Shown: piece by piece, positions 1-8,914 of the stretch
Position numbering within the stretch: the stretch's first letter is position 1
Layout: each line of letters begins with the position of its first letter
NCBI GenBank assembly: GCA_001612575.1
Contig: LJRV01000516.1
Coordinates: 1-37,025 of the forward strand
DNA from: Streptobacillus notomytis
Lineage (GTDB): Bacteria; Fusobacteriota; Fusobacteriia; Fusobacteriales; Leptotrichiaceae
Reading direction: 5' to 3'
DNA length: 37,025 nt
Notes under the pieces: model-generated
Databases searched by the model: none
Told to the model about the DNA's origin: nothing
The model's input: the letters and a program-made list of their open reading frames with translations, nothing else
Program-made: the position numbers and the translations under genes

Positions 1-1047
1 AATATATATAGAAATATAGTAACTGCAAATAATGTATATATAAGCTATATTAAAAATGAAGATGAAAATATTTCTGAAATGCCATTTTTAACTGAATTAA
101 TATTTAATAATGATATAAAGGTTGAAAAAAAAGAAATAAGTATGAGTGAAAAATCTAATATACTAAATCAATTACTAAATAAAAGTAATATAAAAAAAGT
201 TGATAATGATGTTTATCTAACATATGATGATGTGATGTATAAGAAGGATTTAGTTTCTGATTTTAATAATGTATCAGTTACTAATTTGCTTGCTCTTATT
301 GACTCAGAAATAGAATATTATCTTTCAAGTAAAATAAAAGATAGTGATATATATAATGAGGATATAAAGGCAGTTGAAGTTGGAAATATTACACATAAGA
401 TAATGGAATTAATAATAAATAAAATAGGTAAAAATATTATGGGTATTAAAGAAGATATGTTACTCCAATATATAAATGAGGCTATAAGCATTGTAATTAA
501 GGATAAAGATAGTAATATTTTAGAAAAGTATAAAAATTATTTCTATATTACATACTTAAGTGATCTACCTACTACTATAATAAATTTTTTTAGGAAGTTA
601 AAAAAAGTTTTAGTTCATGAAAAGATAGTAAATGTTTTTAGTGAAAAAGTTGTAGGATTTGATATGGAAGTAGAAGGTAGATTAATTAATATTAATGGAA
701 AGACAGATTTAATTATTGAAACAGATGATAAATATATAATAATTGATTTTAAAACAGGTAAATTTAAAAAAGAAAAAATGAAGACTTATGCAAATCAAGT
801 AACTATTTATTCATATATGGATGAGTTAATAAATAAGGAAAAAGTAGGATATATTAGCTTTATTCAAACATTTGATACTTTAAAACCAATAGATGTTGAA
901 AAGGCAGAATTAAATAAAGATGTAATAAAAGAAATCTTAACTAGATTTATTACAGGAGATATTTTTGAATTCGGTAAAGAAAATAAATATTCTAATTTTA
1001 AGGAGGTAATTAAGTATGAAAAAATTGAAAACAGTAGTAAAAGCTAG
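1..1047 (+). CDS. addB: AddB-like helicase-nuclease subunit, C-terminal part (5' end outside window)
   Basis: The frame is open from base 1, so the start lies upstream; about 348 residues are visible. The product should pair with the AddA-like protein encoded next and process double-strand breaks for recombination. The first residues (VYISYIKNEDE) resemble the strand following the helicase-like core of AddB. The C-terminal half holds a RecB/AddB-type PD-(D/E)xK nuclease: an ITHKIME helix, then GKTDLII near 700-720, then the catalytic IDFKTGK at about 742-762, then a helix with Q-x3-Y (NQVTIYSY). The visible part contains no cysteine, so the C-terminal iron-sulfur cysteines of Bacillus AddB are absent. 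It overlaps addA by 32 bases. The alternative name, a generic PD-(D/E)xK family protein, is less likely given the neighbour. Confidence 0.8.
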   Translation, partial: NIYRNIVTANNVYISYIKNEDENISEMPFLTELIFNNDIKVEKKEISMSEKSNILNQLLNKSNIKKVDNDVYLTYDDVMYKKDLVSDFNNVSVTNLLALIDSEIEYYLSSKIKDSDIYNEDIKAVEVGNITHKIMELIINKIGKNIMGIKEDMLLQYINEAISIVIKDKDSNILEKYKNYFYITYLSDLPTTIINFFRKLKKVLVHEKIVNVFSEKVVGFDMEVEGRLININGKTDLIIETDDKYIIIDFKTGKFKKEKMKTYANQVTIYSYMDELINKEKVGYISFIQTFDTLKPIDVEKAELNKDVIKEILTRFITGDIFEFGKENKYSNFKEVIKYEKIENSSKS

Positions 1048-3967
1048 TGCTGGTACAGGGAAAACATATAGATTATCTTTAGAATACATATATTTTCTTT
1101 TACTTGATATAGATTTTAGAAATATTTTAGTAATGACTTTTACAAAGAAAGCTACTTCTGAAATAAAGAATAGAATTTTTGAATTTCTTTTAATAATAAT
1201 TTCTAAAGGTAAAAATTATGAAGAATTGATGAAGAATATAGAAAGTAATTTTGAATATAAGTTTAAAGATGGAGATATAGAAAAATTAATTGAGATATAT
1301 AAGGATATGTTGATTAATAAAAATAGAGTTAGAATAGATACTATAGATGGATTTACTTCTAAGGTGTTTAATACTTGTATTTCTGAACCTATATTGGAAA
1401 TGTATGATTATAATATATTAACAGAGGATACAGAAACAGAAAAAACTCTGTATACAGACTTTGTGGTTAATTTATTAAAAAATCCTGAATTTGATTTTAA
1501 GTTTAATGATAAAGATATCAAAGGGATAGTAAAAGAAATTAAAACAAACTTTTTATATAATAAAAATGAATTATTAAGTGTACAAAAACTTGAAGAGAAA
1601 TATACTTTAGATGATGTTATAACTAAGGCTAAAAATTTATTCTTTAATGATTTAAAAATAGAATATAATGGTGAAGAAGCTAAAATGAAAGCGGATGCTA
1701 TTAGAATACTAGATATTTTAGAAAAAATTAATTCAAGTAATATGGAAATGGAATATAAAAATTTAAAACCATTGTTAAATAAGATGTATACAATGAAAAA
1801 TGTATTTGATAATAGATCGAAAAAAAAGGATGTAGTAAAATATTTATTTGAAAAAAATTATGAATTAAGTAAAAAAATACAAGATTTTCAGTTGATTAGA
1901 TATAGCTATGAAAGTACTAAAAAAACAAATGAATTATTAAGAAATCATAAGATAGTATTTGATGAAGATTTTAGATTAAAAAAAGAAAATAAATTACTTG
2001 ATTTTAATGATGTGACTTATTATACACTTAAATATATGTTTGATGAAAAATTAGGATTAGTGAAAAATGGAAAAGTTACGGATTATTTTTATGAATTAAT
2101 GGATGGAAAAATAGAAGCATTAATGGTAGATGAATTTCAGGATACAAGTGTACTTCAATTTAAGTTTATTAAACTTATAATGGATGGTGCAAAAATTGTT
2201 ACTTGTGTTGGAGATGAAAAACAGAGTATATATGAATGGCGTGGTGGATATAAGAAATTATTTGAAGACTTAGATAAAACTTTAGGAGAAGATACAGTTA
2301 TAAAAACTTTAAATACTTGTTACAGATCTGAAAATAATATAATTTCTTTTGTAAATGATATATTTACAAAAATACCCAATTATAGATATGATGAGGTTAA
2401 ATCGAGTAAAGAAGAAAAAAATGCTGGACAAGTTGAAACAATCTTAGTAGAAAAAAATAGTAAAGAAGAAGATTTAATAATAAATAAGATAGTAGAAAAA
2501 ATTAAGGAAAATAAGGATTATACAAATACAGCTGTATTGTTAAGAGATAATAAAAAATTAGAAAAAATAGCTAGATATTTTGATGAAGAAAATATTAGAT
2601 ATTCTCTAGTTACTAAATCTAATATATTAGACGTTGCTTCTGTAAAGACTGCCCATAAATTAGTTAAATATTTAGTTACTAAAAATGAAATAAATAAATA
2701 TGAGTTTTTAAGAAGTGGTATAAAAAAATATAGTTTAAATGAAATAAATGATGTAATTCAAGGTAAAATAGATGAAGATATTAAATATTTCCAAGATAAT
2801 TTTGATAGACATAATTCATTTAATTCAAATTATTTTGATTTTGGTAAGGAATATCTAGAAAGATTTGGCTATAGTATAAATGATGATTCTAATGATATTT
2901 TAAATTTAAATATTTATTTTGAGAGAATGAAACAATTTTCAAATATATATGACTTTTATGAAAATATTGAAAAAAACAAGGTATTTAAAAAATCTATCAT
3001 TGAAAAAGAAGGAATAATATTAAGTACTATTCATGCTTCTAAGGGTTTAGAATATAAGAATGTATATACTTATGATGATAGTTTTGATGATGTTAAGTTA
3101 GGTTTAAAAAAATATGTATTTTATGATGATGAATATAATATAAGTAAATTTAGAATGTGTGATTATAATATTTTAAATAAGATGATTAAAGAGATAAATG
3201 ATGATAATAGTTTAAATGAATTTGAAAAAGATAGTTTAATTGATAATTTCAAACAATTTGAAAATTCATATGATGAGTACATTACTATTAATAAAAGTGA
3301 TTCAGATGCTTATTTAAATCTTAATTATGTTGCATATACTAGAGCAAAAGAAAATTGCTATATTTTTTATGGGGTTCCAGGACCTTTAATTAGGGAAGAA
3401 AAAAAACTTGGAAATAGATACATATCTGATGTTGAAATTAAGAAAAGTAGTGTTATAGACTATTCTAAATATTTGAATTATTTTAGTCAAAGTGATTATG
3501 TTGAGGTTAATAATGAAAAATATAGTATTGAAAGAATTAACAAACAAAAAGAAGGAAGTGCAGTGCATTATTTCTTTGAAGTTTATGATGGAAATGTAGA
3601 AGTTGCAATAGATATAGTTAAAAAGAAATATGGAAATTTATTATCTGATTTAAGCTTTGATAGAGTACTTGATTTGATATATAAGAATATAAAAAAATAT
3701 AGACATATATTAGAAAATAAAGATACAATACTTTACTCAGAATTTAAAATTTATGATAAAAAAGATAATGATAAAATGTATATTATAGATTTATTATCAA
3801 TTAATAAAGAAAAGAAAAAAGTATATATTTATGATTTTAAAACAGGTAAAAATGTTGTTAATAATCTTAAATATATTGAACAATTAGAAAAATATAAGGA
3901 AATTTTATCAAGAGAAATTATTGATTATGAAATATTTACAGAAATACTTCCGCTTGATGAAGAATAA
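1016..3967 (+). CDS. addA: AddA-like UvrD/RecB-family helicase-nuclease
   Basis: A superfamily 1 DNA helicase with a C-terminal nuclease, the partner of the AddB-like protein. Helicase motifs run in order: Walker A KASAGTGKT (residues 9-17), motif Ia VMTFTKKA, TIDGF, motif II DEFQD (372-376), motif III VGDEKQSIYEWRGG, motif IV CYRSE, motif V STIHASKGLEYKNV, motif VI YVAYTRAKE. The last 60 residues contain YDFKTGK (D940, K942) and Q-L-E-K-Y, a RecB-type nuclease. At 983 residues it is shorter than Bacillus AddA (about 1230). The ATG at 1016 follows AAGGAGG at 1000-1006, a strong ribosome site lying inside the end of addB, so the two genes are translationally coupled. Confidence 0.9.
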   Translation: MKKLKTVVKASAGTGKTYRLSLEYIYFLLLDIDFRNILVMTFTKKATSEIKNRIFEFLLIIISKGKNYEELMKNIESNFEYKFKDGDIEKLIEIYKDMLINKNRVRIDTIDGFTSKVFNTCISEPILEMYDYNILTEDTETEKTLYTDFVVNLLKNPEFDFKFNDKDIKGIVKEIKTNFLYNKNELLSVQKLEEKYTLDDVITKAKNLFFNDLKIEYNGEEAKMKADAIRILDILEKINSSNMEMEYKNLKPLLNKMYTMKNVFDNRSKKKDVVKYLFEKNYELSKKIQDFQLIRYSYESTKKTNELLRNHKIVFDEDFRLKKENKLLDFNDVTYYTLKYMFDEKLGLVKNGKVTDYFYELMDGKIEALMVDEFQDTSVLQFKFIKLIMDGAKIVTCVGDEKQSIYEWRGGYKKLFEDLDKTLGEDTVIKTLNTCYRSENNIISFVNDIFTKIPNYRYDEVKSSKEEKNAGQVETILVEKNSKEEDLIINKIVEKIKENKDYTNTAVLLRDNKKLEKIARYFDEENIRYSLVTKSNILDVASVKTAHKLVKYLVTKNEINKYEFLRSGIKKYSLNEINDVIQGKIDEDIKYFQDNFDRHNSFNSNYFDFGKEYLERFGYSINDDSNDILNLNIYFERMKQFSNIYDFYENIEKNKVFKKSIIEKEGIILSTIHASKGLEYKNVYTYDDSFDDVKLGLKKYVFYDDEYNISKFRMCDYNILNKMIKEINDDNSLNEFEKDSLIDNFKQFENSYDEYITINKSDSDAYLNLNYVAYTRAKENCYIFYGVPGPLIREEKKLGNRYISDVEIKKSSVIDYSKYLNYFSQSDYVEVNNEKYSIERINKQKEGSAVHYFFEVYDGNVEVAIDIVKKKYGNLLSDLSFDRVLDLIYKNIKKYRHILENKDTILYSEFKIYDKKDNDKMYIIDLLSINKEKKKVYIYDFKTGKNVVNNLKYIEQLEKYKEILSREIIDYEIFTEILPLDEE

Positions 3968-3990
3968 AAAAGCCTGTTTCCAGGCTTTTT
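3966..3990. terminator. Bidirectional rho-independent terminator, addA / gltS
   Basis: AGCCTG and CAGGCT pair around a TTTC loop, flanked by A5 on the left and T5 on the right. It ends transcription from addA (plus) and from the converging gltS (minus). Confidence 0.88.
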
Positions 3991-3996
3991 GTTTTC

Positions 3997-5175
3997 TTAA
4001 CCAAAATATTGTATAAAAAATGTTATAATACTAATATTGAAAAAATCTATAAATAATGCTCCTACTATAGGCACAACTAAGAATGCAAGTTTTGAATAAC
4101 CAAATTCTTCGTTTATAGATTTCATATTTGCTAATCCATTAGGTGTAGCACCCATACCAAACCCCATATGTCCTGCTGAAATAACTGCAGCATCGAAGTT
4201 TCCACCCATAATATTAAATGTAATATATCTTATAAATAAATATATAGTAATAACTTGAGCTAATAACAGTATAGATAGTGGTCCAGCTAGATCAAATAAT
4301 TGCCATAATTTTAGTGATATTAGAGCCACAGATAAGAATAAGCTAAGTGATATACCCTCTAGTGTTTGTATTTCTTTTAAAGGAATTTCTTTATATAGTA
4401 CATCAAATAAATTTCTAATTATTGAGGCTACAAACATAGGGCCTATATAAACTGGTATTTCTAAACCTATTTTTTTAAACCAAATATTTAATATTGTTCC
4501 TACGCTCATTGATAAAAGTAAAATGAAAAAAGCTTTTGCAAATTTCTCTTCATCAAGTTCATGTATCTCATTATCTTCTTCTACTATGTCATTTACTTCA
4601 TCATGAGATTTAAGATTATACTTTTGTATCAATCTTTTAGCAAGTGGAGGGCCTATTAATGAACCAATAACAGTACCAAAAGTAGCAGAAGCAATTGCTA
4701 TAGTTTTTAATTCATCTATTTTTATACTTTCAGATATTGCAATAGAAGTTCCGTGTCCACCTGTCATAGGAGTTGATCCAGTCATTAATGCTATTAATGG
4801 ATTAATGTTTAAAAATTTACCTACTATTAATGCTACTCCATTTTGGAAAAATATTAATAAAACTGCAACAAATAGGAAGTATATAAGTTTAACTCCACCT
4901 TTTGTAAGTAATTTGAAACTAGCATTAAATCCAATACTAGTGAAAAACATTATCATAAAAAAGTTTTGTAATGTAGTGTCAAAATTAAATTCAACAATTT
5001 TTAAATATCTTAAAATTAACGATATTCCTGAAAATATTATTCCTCCAATAACGGGATTGGGGATACAATATTTTTGTAATAGGATTACTCTTTTTTTTAA
5101 TTTTATACCTAAAATTAAAAATATTACGGCAATACCTATTGTTTGTATCATATCAAGTTCAATTATATATCTCAT
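3997..5175 (-). CDS. gltS: Sodium/glutamate symporter GltS
   Basis: A 392-residue inner-membrane carrier of the ESS family that imports glutamate with sodium. Both family signatures are visible: TPMTGGHGTS (135-144), and near the C-terminus GHMGFGMGATPNGLANM, the second inverted-repeat copy. Many hydrophobic helices surround a charged central loop rich in Glu and Asp (EEDNEIHELDEEK). The start is placed at 5175, where GGAGG lies 5 bases upstream; an ATG ten codons earlier has no ribosome site. It is transcribed alone, convergent with addA and divergent from rplU. Glutamate uptake would fit an amino-acid-fermenting organism, which is inference. Confidence 0.92.
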   Translation of the reverse strand: MRYIIELDMIQTIGIAVIFLILGIKLKKRVILLQKYCIPNPVIGGIIFSGISLILRYLKIVEFNFDTTLQNFFMIMFFTSIGFNASFKLLTKGGVKLIYFLFVAVLLIFFQNGVALIVGKFLNINPLIALMTGSTPMTGGHGTSIAISESIKIDELKTIAIASATFGTVIGSLIGPPLAKRLIQKYNLKSHDEVNDIVEEDNEIHELDEEKFAKAFFILLLSMSVGTILNIWFKKIGLEIPVYIGPMFVASIIRNLFDVLYKEIPLKEIQTLEGISLSLFLSVALISLKLWQLFDLAGPLSILLLAQVITIYLFIRYITFNIMGGNFDAAVISAGHMGFGMGATPNGLANMKSINEEFGYSKLAFLVVPIVGALFIDFFNISIITFFIQYFG

Positions 5176-5196
5176 AAATACCTCCAAATAAATACT

Positions 5197-5225
5197 ATGA
5201 TACAATATTAATGTAAAAAAATCAA
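5197..5225 (-). promoter_or_regulatory. Candidate promoter for gltS
   Basis: On the minus strand TTGATT (5225-5220) and TATCAT (5202-5197) are 17 bases apart. Transcription would start near 5190, only a few bases before the GGAGG of gltS. Confidence 0.45.
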
Positions 5226-5257
5226 TTATATTATATTTAAATTGAAAATATTATCAA

Positions 5258-5286
5258 TTGACAGTTATTATTAAATATGATATTAT
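5258..5286 (+). promoter_or_regulatory. Promoter for rplU-prp-rpmA
   Basis: Consensus TTGACA (5258-5263) and TATTAT (5281-5286) are separated by exactly 17 bases. This leaves an untranslated leader of about 60 bases before rplU. Confidence 0.8.
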
Positions 5287-5302
5287 ACTATGTACGCATG
5301 TA

Positions 5303-5321
5303 TTAGGTGGCTAATACCTAA
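5303..5321 (+). promoter_or_regulatory. Hairpin in the rplU leader, candidate L21 autoregulatory site
   Basis: TTAGGT (5303-5308) and ACCTAA (5316-5321) form a perfect 6-bp stem with a 7-base loop. It sits between the promoter and the CGGAGG ribosome site of rplU. Ribosomal protein leaders of this position and size often bind the encoded protein; which protein binds here is not shown by the sequence. Confidence 0.4.
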
Positions 5322-5353
5322 AGCAGCGATTTTATAATTTCGGAGGTGAACAG

Positions 5354-5650
5354 ATGTTTGCAGTAATTAAAACTGGAGGAAAACAATACAAAGTTGAAGT
5401 AGGTTCATTATTAAAAGTTGAAAAATTAGCCGTAGAAGTTGGAACTGAAGTTTCATTTGAAGAAGTATTAATGGTAGGAGATGAAGTTGGATCACCATTA
5501 GTTGAGGGAGCTAAAGTAGTAGCTGAAGTTAAAGAGCATGGTAAAGGTAAAAAAGTTATCAACTTTAAATATGATAAAAAAACATACTACAGAAAAAAAG
5601 GTCATAGACAACATTATACTTTAATTGAAGTTAAAGATATTAAAGGATAA
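5354..5650 (+). CDS. rplU: 50S ribosomal protein L21
   Basis: A 98-residue protein with the L21 start ([17 protein letters not shown]), the middle [18 protein letters not shown], and the basic C-terminal RNA-binding stretch [15 protein letters not shown]21 binds 23S rRNA in the large subunit. The length is usual for the family. The ribosome site CGGAGG lies about 8 bases before the ATG. It is the first gene of a three-gene unit with prp and rpmA, an arrangement conserved in Firmicutes and Fusobacteriota. Confidence 0.97.
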   Translation: MFAVIKTGGKQYKVEVGSLLKVEKLAVEVGTEVSFEEVLMVGDEVGSPLVEGAKVVAEVKEHGKGKKVINFKYDKKTYYRKKGHRQHYTLIEVKDIKG

Positions 5651-5652
5651 TT

Positions 5653-5988
5653 ATGACATATATTGAATTTTCTGAAAAAGAAGATAAAATTGTATCCTAT
5701 TTGATTAAAGGGCATACAGGAGCATATAACTATGGAGAAGATATAGTTTGTGCATCAATTTCTACTACATCTATTATGACATTAAATGGATTAATAGAAG
5801 TGTTAAAAGTTAAGAAGTTGAATTATGAAATGAGAGATGGATATATTTTTTGTGATTTAAGAAATCTTGATGAAGAGGATTTGAATAAATCTCAGAGTTT
5901 ACTTAAATCATTAGCTTTAATTCTTGAAAGCATTGCAAAAGATTATCCAAAAAATGTACAATTTAGAACTAGGAGGTATGAAAAATGA
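5653..5988 (+). CDS. prp: Ribosomal-processing cysteine protease Prp
   Basis: A 111-residue protease of the YsxB/Prp family, which removes the N-terminal extension of ribosomal protein L27. The active-site block is G-H21-TGAYNYGE-D30-IV-C33-ASIS; H21 and C33 are the expected catalytic pair, matching His22/Cys34 of Staphylococcus Prp with a one-residue shift. It lies between rplU and rpmA, two bases after rplU, and its stop overlaps the rpmA start by four bases (ATGA). The next gene carries the matching cleavage site, which strongly supports the function. Confidence 0.93.
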   Translation: MTYIEFSEKEDKIVSYLIKGHTGAYNYGEDIVCASISTTSIMTLNGLIEVLKVKKLNYEMRDGYIFCDLRNLDEEDLNKSQSLLKSLALILESIAKDYPKNVQFRTRRYEK

Positions 5989-6275
5989 TATTAAAGTTGA
6001 ATTTACAATTATTCGCCTCAAAAAAAGGACAAGGATCTACTAAAAATGGAAGAGATTCTAACCCTAAATATTTAGGAGTAAAAAGATATGATGGTGAAGT
6101 TGTAAAAGCTGGAAATATAATTGTTAGACAAAGAGGAACTAAATTCCATCCAGGAAATAACATGGGATTAGGAAAAGATTATACTTTATTTGCATTAATT
6201 GAAGGTTACGTTAAATTTGAAACATTCAAAGGTAAAAAAAGAGTAAGTATTTATCCAGAGAAAAAAGTTAAATAA
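5985..6275 (+). CDS. rpmA: 50S ribosomal protein L27 with a Prp-cleavable N-terminal extension
   Basis: A 96-residue L27. The body is recognised by [34 protein letters not shown] and [12 protein letters not shown]. The first ten residues, [10 protein letters not shown], precede ASKKGQGS: this is the extension removed by Prp (between F10 and A11 by analogy with Staphylococcus), exposing the A/S-K-K tail that reaches the peptidyl-transferase centre. The ribosome site AGGAGG lies inside prp, and the start overlaps its stop. A terminator follows directly. Confidence 0.96.
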   Translation: MILKLNLQLFASKKGQGSTKNGRDSNPKYLGVKRYDGEVVKAGNIIVRQRGTKFHPGNNMGLGKDYTLFALIEGYVKFETFKGKKRVSIYPEKKVK

Positions 6276-6283
6276 TAAATAAG

Positions 6284-6314
6284 AAAAGCCTTTTTATATA
6301 AAAGGCTTTTTTTT
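6284..6314 (+). terminator. Terminator after rpmA
   Basis: AGCCTTTT and AAAAGGCT pair around TATAT, followed by a run of T. It lies 15 bases before the nth start codon, and I see no clear promoter between, so the nth operon may depend on read-through. Confidence 0.85.
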
Positions 6315-6328
6315 AAAGGTGAATATAT

Positions 6329-6976
6329 ATGACTAAAAAAGATAGAGTGAAGAAAGTTCTTGAAGCATTAAGAGATAAGTTTAAAGATCCTAAAATAGCA
6401 TTAAACTATAATAATGAATATCAGTTAATGATTGCTGTAATTTTGTCTGCTCAATGTACAGATAAAAGAGTAAATATTGTTACAGAAGAATTTTTTAAAG
6501 TTGTAGAAAAACCAGAAGACATGGAGAGACTATCTTTAGAAGAAGTAGAAAAATATATTAAATCTACAGGATTTTACAAAAATAAAGCTTTAAATTTAAA
6601 AGCTAATGCTAAAATGTTGTTAGAAAAGTATAATGGTGTATTACCAAGAACTATGGAAGAATTAATTGAACTTCCTGGTGTAGGTAGAAAAACAGCTAAT
6701 GTACTTTTAGGAGATCTTTGGGGAATAAGAGAAGGAATAGTTGTAGATACACATGTTAGAAGATTATCTAATTTAATTGGTTCTGTTGATAATTATAATG
6801 TAGAAATCATTGAAAGAGAACTAATGAAGATAGTTCCTAAAAAATATTGGTATGAATATTCACATTTTTTAATTTTACATGGTAGAGATAAATGTATTGC
6901 CAGACGTCCTAAGTGTCATGAATGTGAAATTAAACATTTATGCAAGTATAATGAAAAAAATAAGGAAAAGGTATAG
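6329..6976 (+). CDS. nth: Endonuclease III (DNA glycosylase/AP lyase)
   Basis: A 215-residue base-excision repair enzyme that removes oxidised pyrimidines. The helix-hairpin-helix is LPGVGRKTAN with catalytic Lys121, and the catalytic Asp140 is in VVDTHVRRL. The C-terminus keeps the full [4Fe-4S] pattern C189-x6-C196-x2-C199-x5-C205. LSAQCTD near residue 40 is also typical. The ATG at 6329 follows AAAGGTG. It heads a run of repair and envelope genes (nth, carboxypeptidase, rapZ, uvrC) spaced by 0 to 10 bases. Confidence 0.96.
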   Translation: MTKKDRVKKVLEALRDKFKDPKIALNYNNEYQLMIAVILSAQCTDKRVNIVTEEFFKVVEKPEDMERLSLEEVEKYIKSTGFYKNKALNLKANAKMLLEKYNGVLPRTMEELIELPGVGRKTANVLLGDLWGIREGIVVDTHVRRLSNLIGSVDNYNVEIIERELMKIVPKKYWYEYSHFLILHGRDKCIARRPKCHECEIKHLCKYNEKNKEKV

Positions 6977-6978
6977 AT

Positions 6979-8106
6979 ATGAAAAAGATATTAATATTAA
7001 TTTGCACATTTACTTTAAGTGCTTATAGTATGGAAATGGAAAAAGAAGAAAGAATACCTATAGTATATACAGCTTTAACTGATGGGACTGAAGTTATAGA
7101 TATTAATTCTGAACTTATATCTCCCATTGCTTCTTTAACAAAAGTTATGAATGTAATAGTAGCAAAAGATGAGATATTAAAAGGTAGAGTTTCCTTAAAT
7201 GATAAGGTAATATTTGATAAATATACTGCTTTTATAACAGGAGGTTCTATATCTACAAGGAATGGAGATAAGAGTTATTCTTTAGAGGATTTGTTAAAAG
7301 CACAGATAGTATTTTCTTCTAACAATGCTTCATATGCAACAGCAAAATATGTAGGTAGGGGAGATATAAATAATTTTATTAGTTTAATGAATAAAAAAGC
7401 AAGAGAAATAGGAATGTATAAAACATATTTTGCATCTCCAGCAGGACTTCCTCCAAGACTTAATAAAGGATTTGGAATGGATGTTTCAACAGCTAAAGAT
7501 TTATATCTATTAACAAAATATGTAATTGAAAACACAGATATTTTAGATTATAGTAGTAAAAAAAGTATTACCTTTCCTAATAGTAAAGATCCACTTCGTG
7601 TATATTATAATAGAATTGGTTTATTAGGAGAATATGGAGTAGTTGGATTAAAAACAGGTTATCATGATGAATCAGGATATAATATAATAGTTGTGTCTAA
7701 AATTGGAGATTCAACAGTTATTTCGATTTCACTTAATTCTGAAACAGAAAAACAAAGATATGTTTTACAAAAAGAGATACTTTCAAAATTAAGTGAAAGA
7801 TTAGAAAAAATAGTTGATAAAAATACAGCGTATTATTTATTTGATGTAAAAGATTATAAAAATAAAATATTGGAAGGATATATAAAAGAAGATGTAAATC
7901 TTATTAATTTAGGGCAAAATTTTGTATATGACATAAAATTAAATGATATAAATGATAAAATAAATATCGATGATGAAATTGCCACTTTATATGTAAAAGT
8001 TGATGGAAAAATTATTGCAACTAAACCTATATTTGCTAAAAATGAAAATAGAAAATTAAATTGGTTTGAAAAAATTCTTAGATATATTAGTTTTGGACTA
8101 TATTAA
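6979..8106 (+). CDS. D-alanyl-D-alanine carboxypeptidase (penicillin-binding protein, peptidase S11)
   Basis: A 375-residue low-molecular-weight penicillin-binding protein that trims the terminal D-Ala from peptidoglycan side chains. The three serine-hydrolase motifs are S52-L-T-K55, S114-N-N116 and K225-T-G227. A hydrophobic signal (ILILICTFTLSAYS) follows MKK. The C-terminal end, NWFEKILRYISFGLY, looks like the amphipathic membrane anchor of the DacA/PBP5 group. It begins two bases after nth. DacA is the likeliest subtype, but DacF-like proteins share these features, so no symbol is given. Confidence 0.92.
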   Translation: MKKILILICTFTLSAYSMEMEKEERIPIVYTALTDGTEVIDINSELISPIASLTKVMNVIVAKDEILKGRVSLNDKVIFDKYTAFITGGSISTRNGDKSYSLEDLLKAQIVFSSNNASYATAKYVGRGDINNFISLMNKKAREIGMYKTYFASPAGLPPRLNKGFGMDVSTAKDLYLLTKYVIENTDILDYSSKKSITFPNSKDPLRVYYNRIGLLGEYGVVGLKTGYHDESGYNIIVVSKIGDSTVISISLNSETEKQRYVLQKEILSKLSERLEKIVDKNTAYYLFDVKDYKNKILEGYIKEDVNLINLGQNFVYDIKLNDINDKINIDDEIATLYVKVDGKIIATKPIFAKNENRKLNWFEKILRYISFGLY

Positions 8107-8116
8107 GGGAGTATTT

Positions 8117-8914
8117 ATGTATAAAAATATTTTAATACTTGGGCTTAGTGGTTCAGGTAAAACAACTGCATTGAAATTTTTAGAAGATAATGGATATAAT
8201 GTTAGTTTAAATTACCCAATTAACTATTTATTAGAAATAAAAGAGGATACAAAAAGTGCTGTAGGAATATATGTTAAATCTAATGAAGAACTTGAAGTAT
8301 TAAAAACTGTAATTAAGTCAAATAAATTTAGTGTAATATTCTTAGAAGCTAGTAGTGAAGAACTTGTTAAGAGATATGAGTTATTTAGAAAGACTCATCA
8401 ATTTTTAAAAAATTCTGATTTAAAAAATTCTATAAATGCTGAAAAAGAATTTTTATCAATATTAAAAACCTATAATATTAATAAAATAGATACTACAGGA
8501 TTAACACCAAAGATGTTATGCGAGGTACTAGAAAATACTTATTTATTAAAGAAAAAGATATTAATTTCTTCTTTTGGATATAAATATGGTATTCCCCAAG
8601 ATGCTAATTATGTTTTTGATGTTAGATTTTTAGATAATCCATACTATTTAGAAAAATTAAAGTATAAGACAGGTAATGATAAAGAAGTAGCAGATTATGT
8701 CATGTCTTTTGATGAAAGTTTAGAATTATTTCAAAAAATATATGATTTTTTTGAATTTGTATTACCCATATATTTTAAAAATACAAAAAATAGTATACAT
8801 ATTGCCATTGGTTGTACAGGTGGTAAGCATAGATCTGTTACTTTAGTTAATAAATTATATGATAAATTAAAAAATACCTATGAGGTATATAAATTGCATA
8901 GGGAGATAAAATAA
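8117..8914 (+). CDS. rapZ: RapZ/YvcJ-family P-loop nucleotide-binding protein
   Basis: A 265-residue protein. The Walker A is GLSGSGKT (residues 9-16). The C-terminal RapZ domain shows SSFGYKYGIPQDANYVFDVR, DNPYYLEKLKYKTGNDKEV and IGCTGGKHRSV. In E. coli RapZ binds small RNAs controlling amino-sugar synthesis; in Bacillus YvcJ hydrolyses nucleotides. The role here is not shown by context. The start is set at 8117 because AAGGGAG lies just upstream; an in-frame ATG at 8066 inside the previous gene lacks a ribosome site. The last base is shared with the uvrC start. Confidence 0.9.
   Translation: MYKNILILGLSGSGKTTALKFLEDNGYNVSLNYPINYLLEIKEDTKSAVGIYVKSNEELEVLKTVIKSNKFSVIFLEASSEELVKRYELFRKTHQFLKNSDLKNSINAEKEFLSILKTYNINKIDTTGLTPKMLCEVLENTYLLKKKILISSFGYKYGIPQDANYVFDVRFLDNPYYLEKLKYKTGNDKEVADYVMSFDESLELFQKIYDFFEFVLPIYFKNTKNSIHIAIGCTGGKHRSVTLVNKLYDKLKNTYEVYKLHREIK

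Noticed and set aside
4805-5191. A 128-codon plus-strand frame opposite gltS
   Set aside because: Antisense to a clear transporter gene on the minus strand, with low-complexity Asn/Ile/Lys content and no ribosome site.
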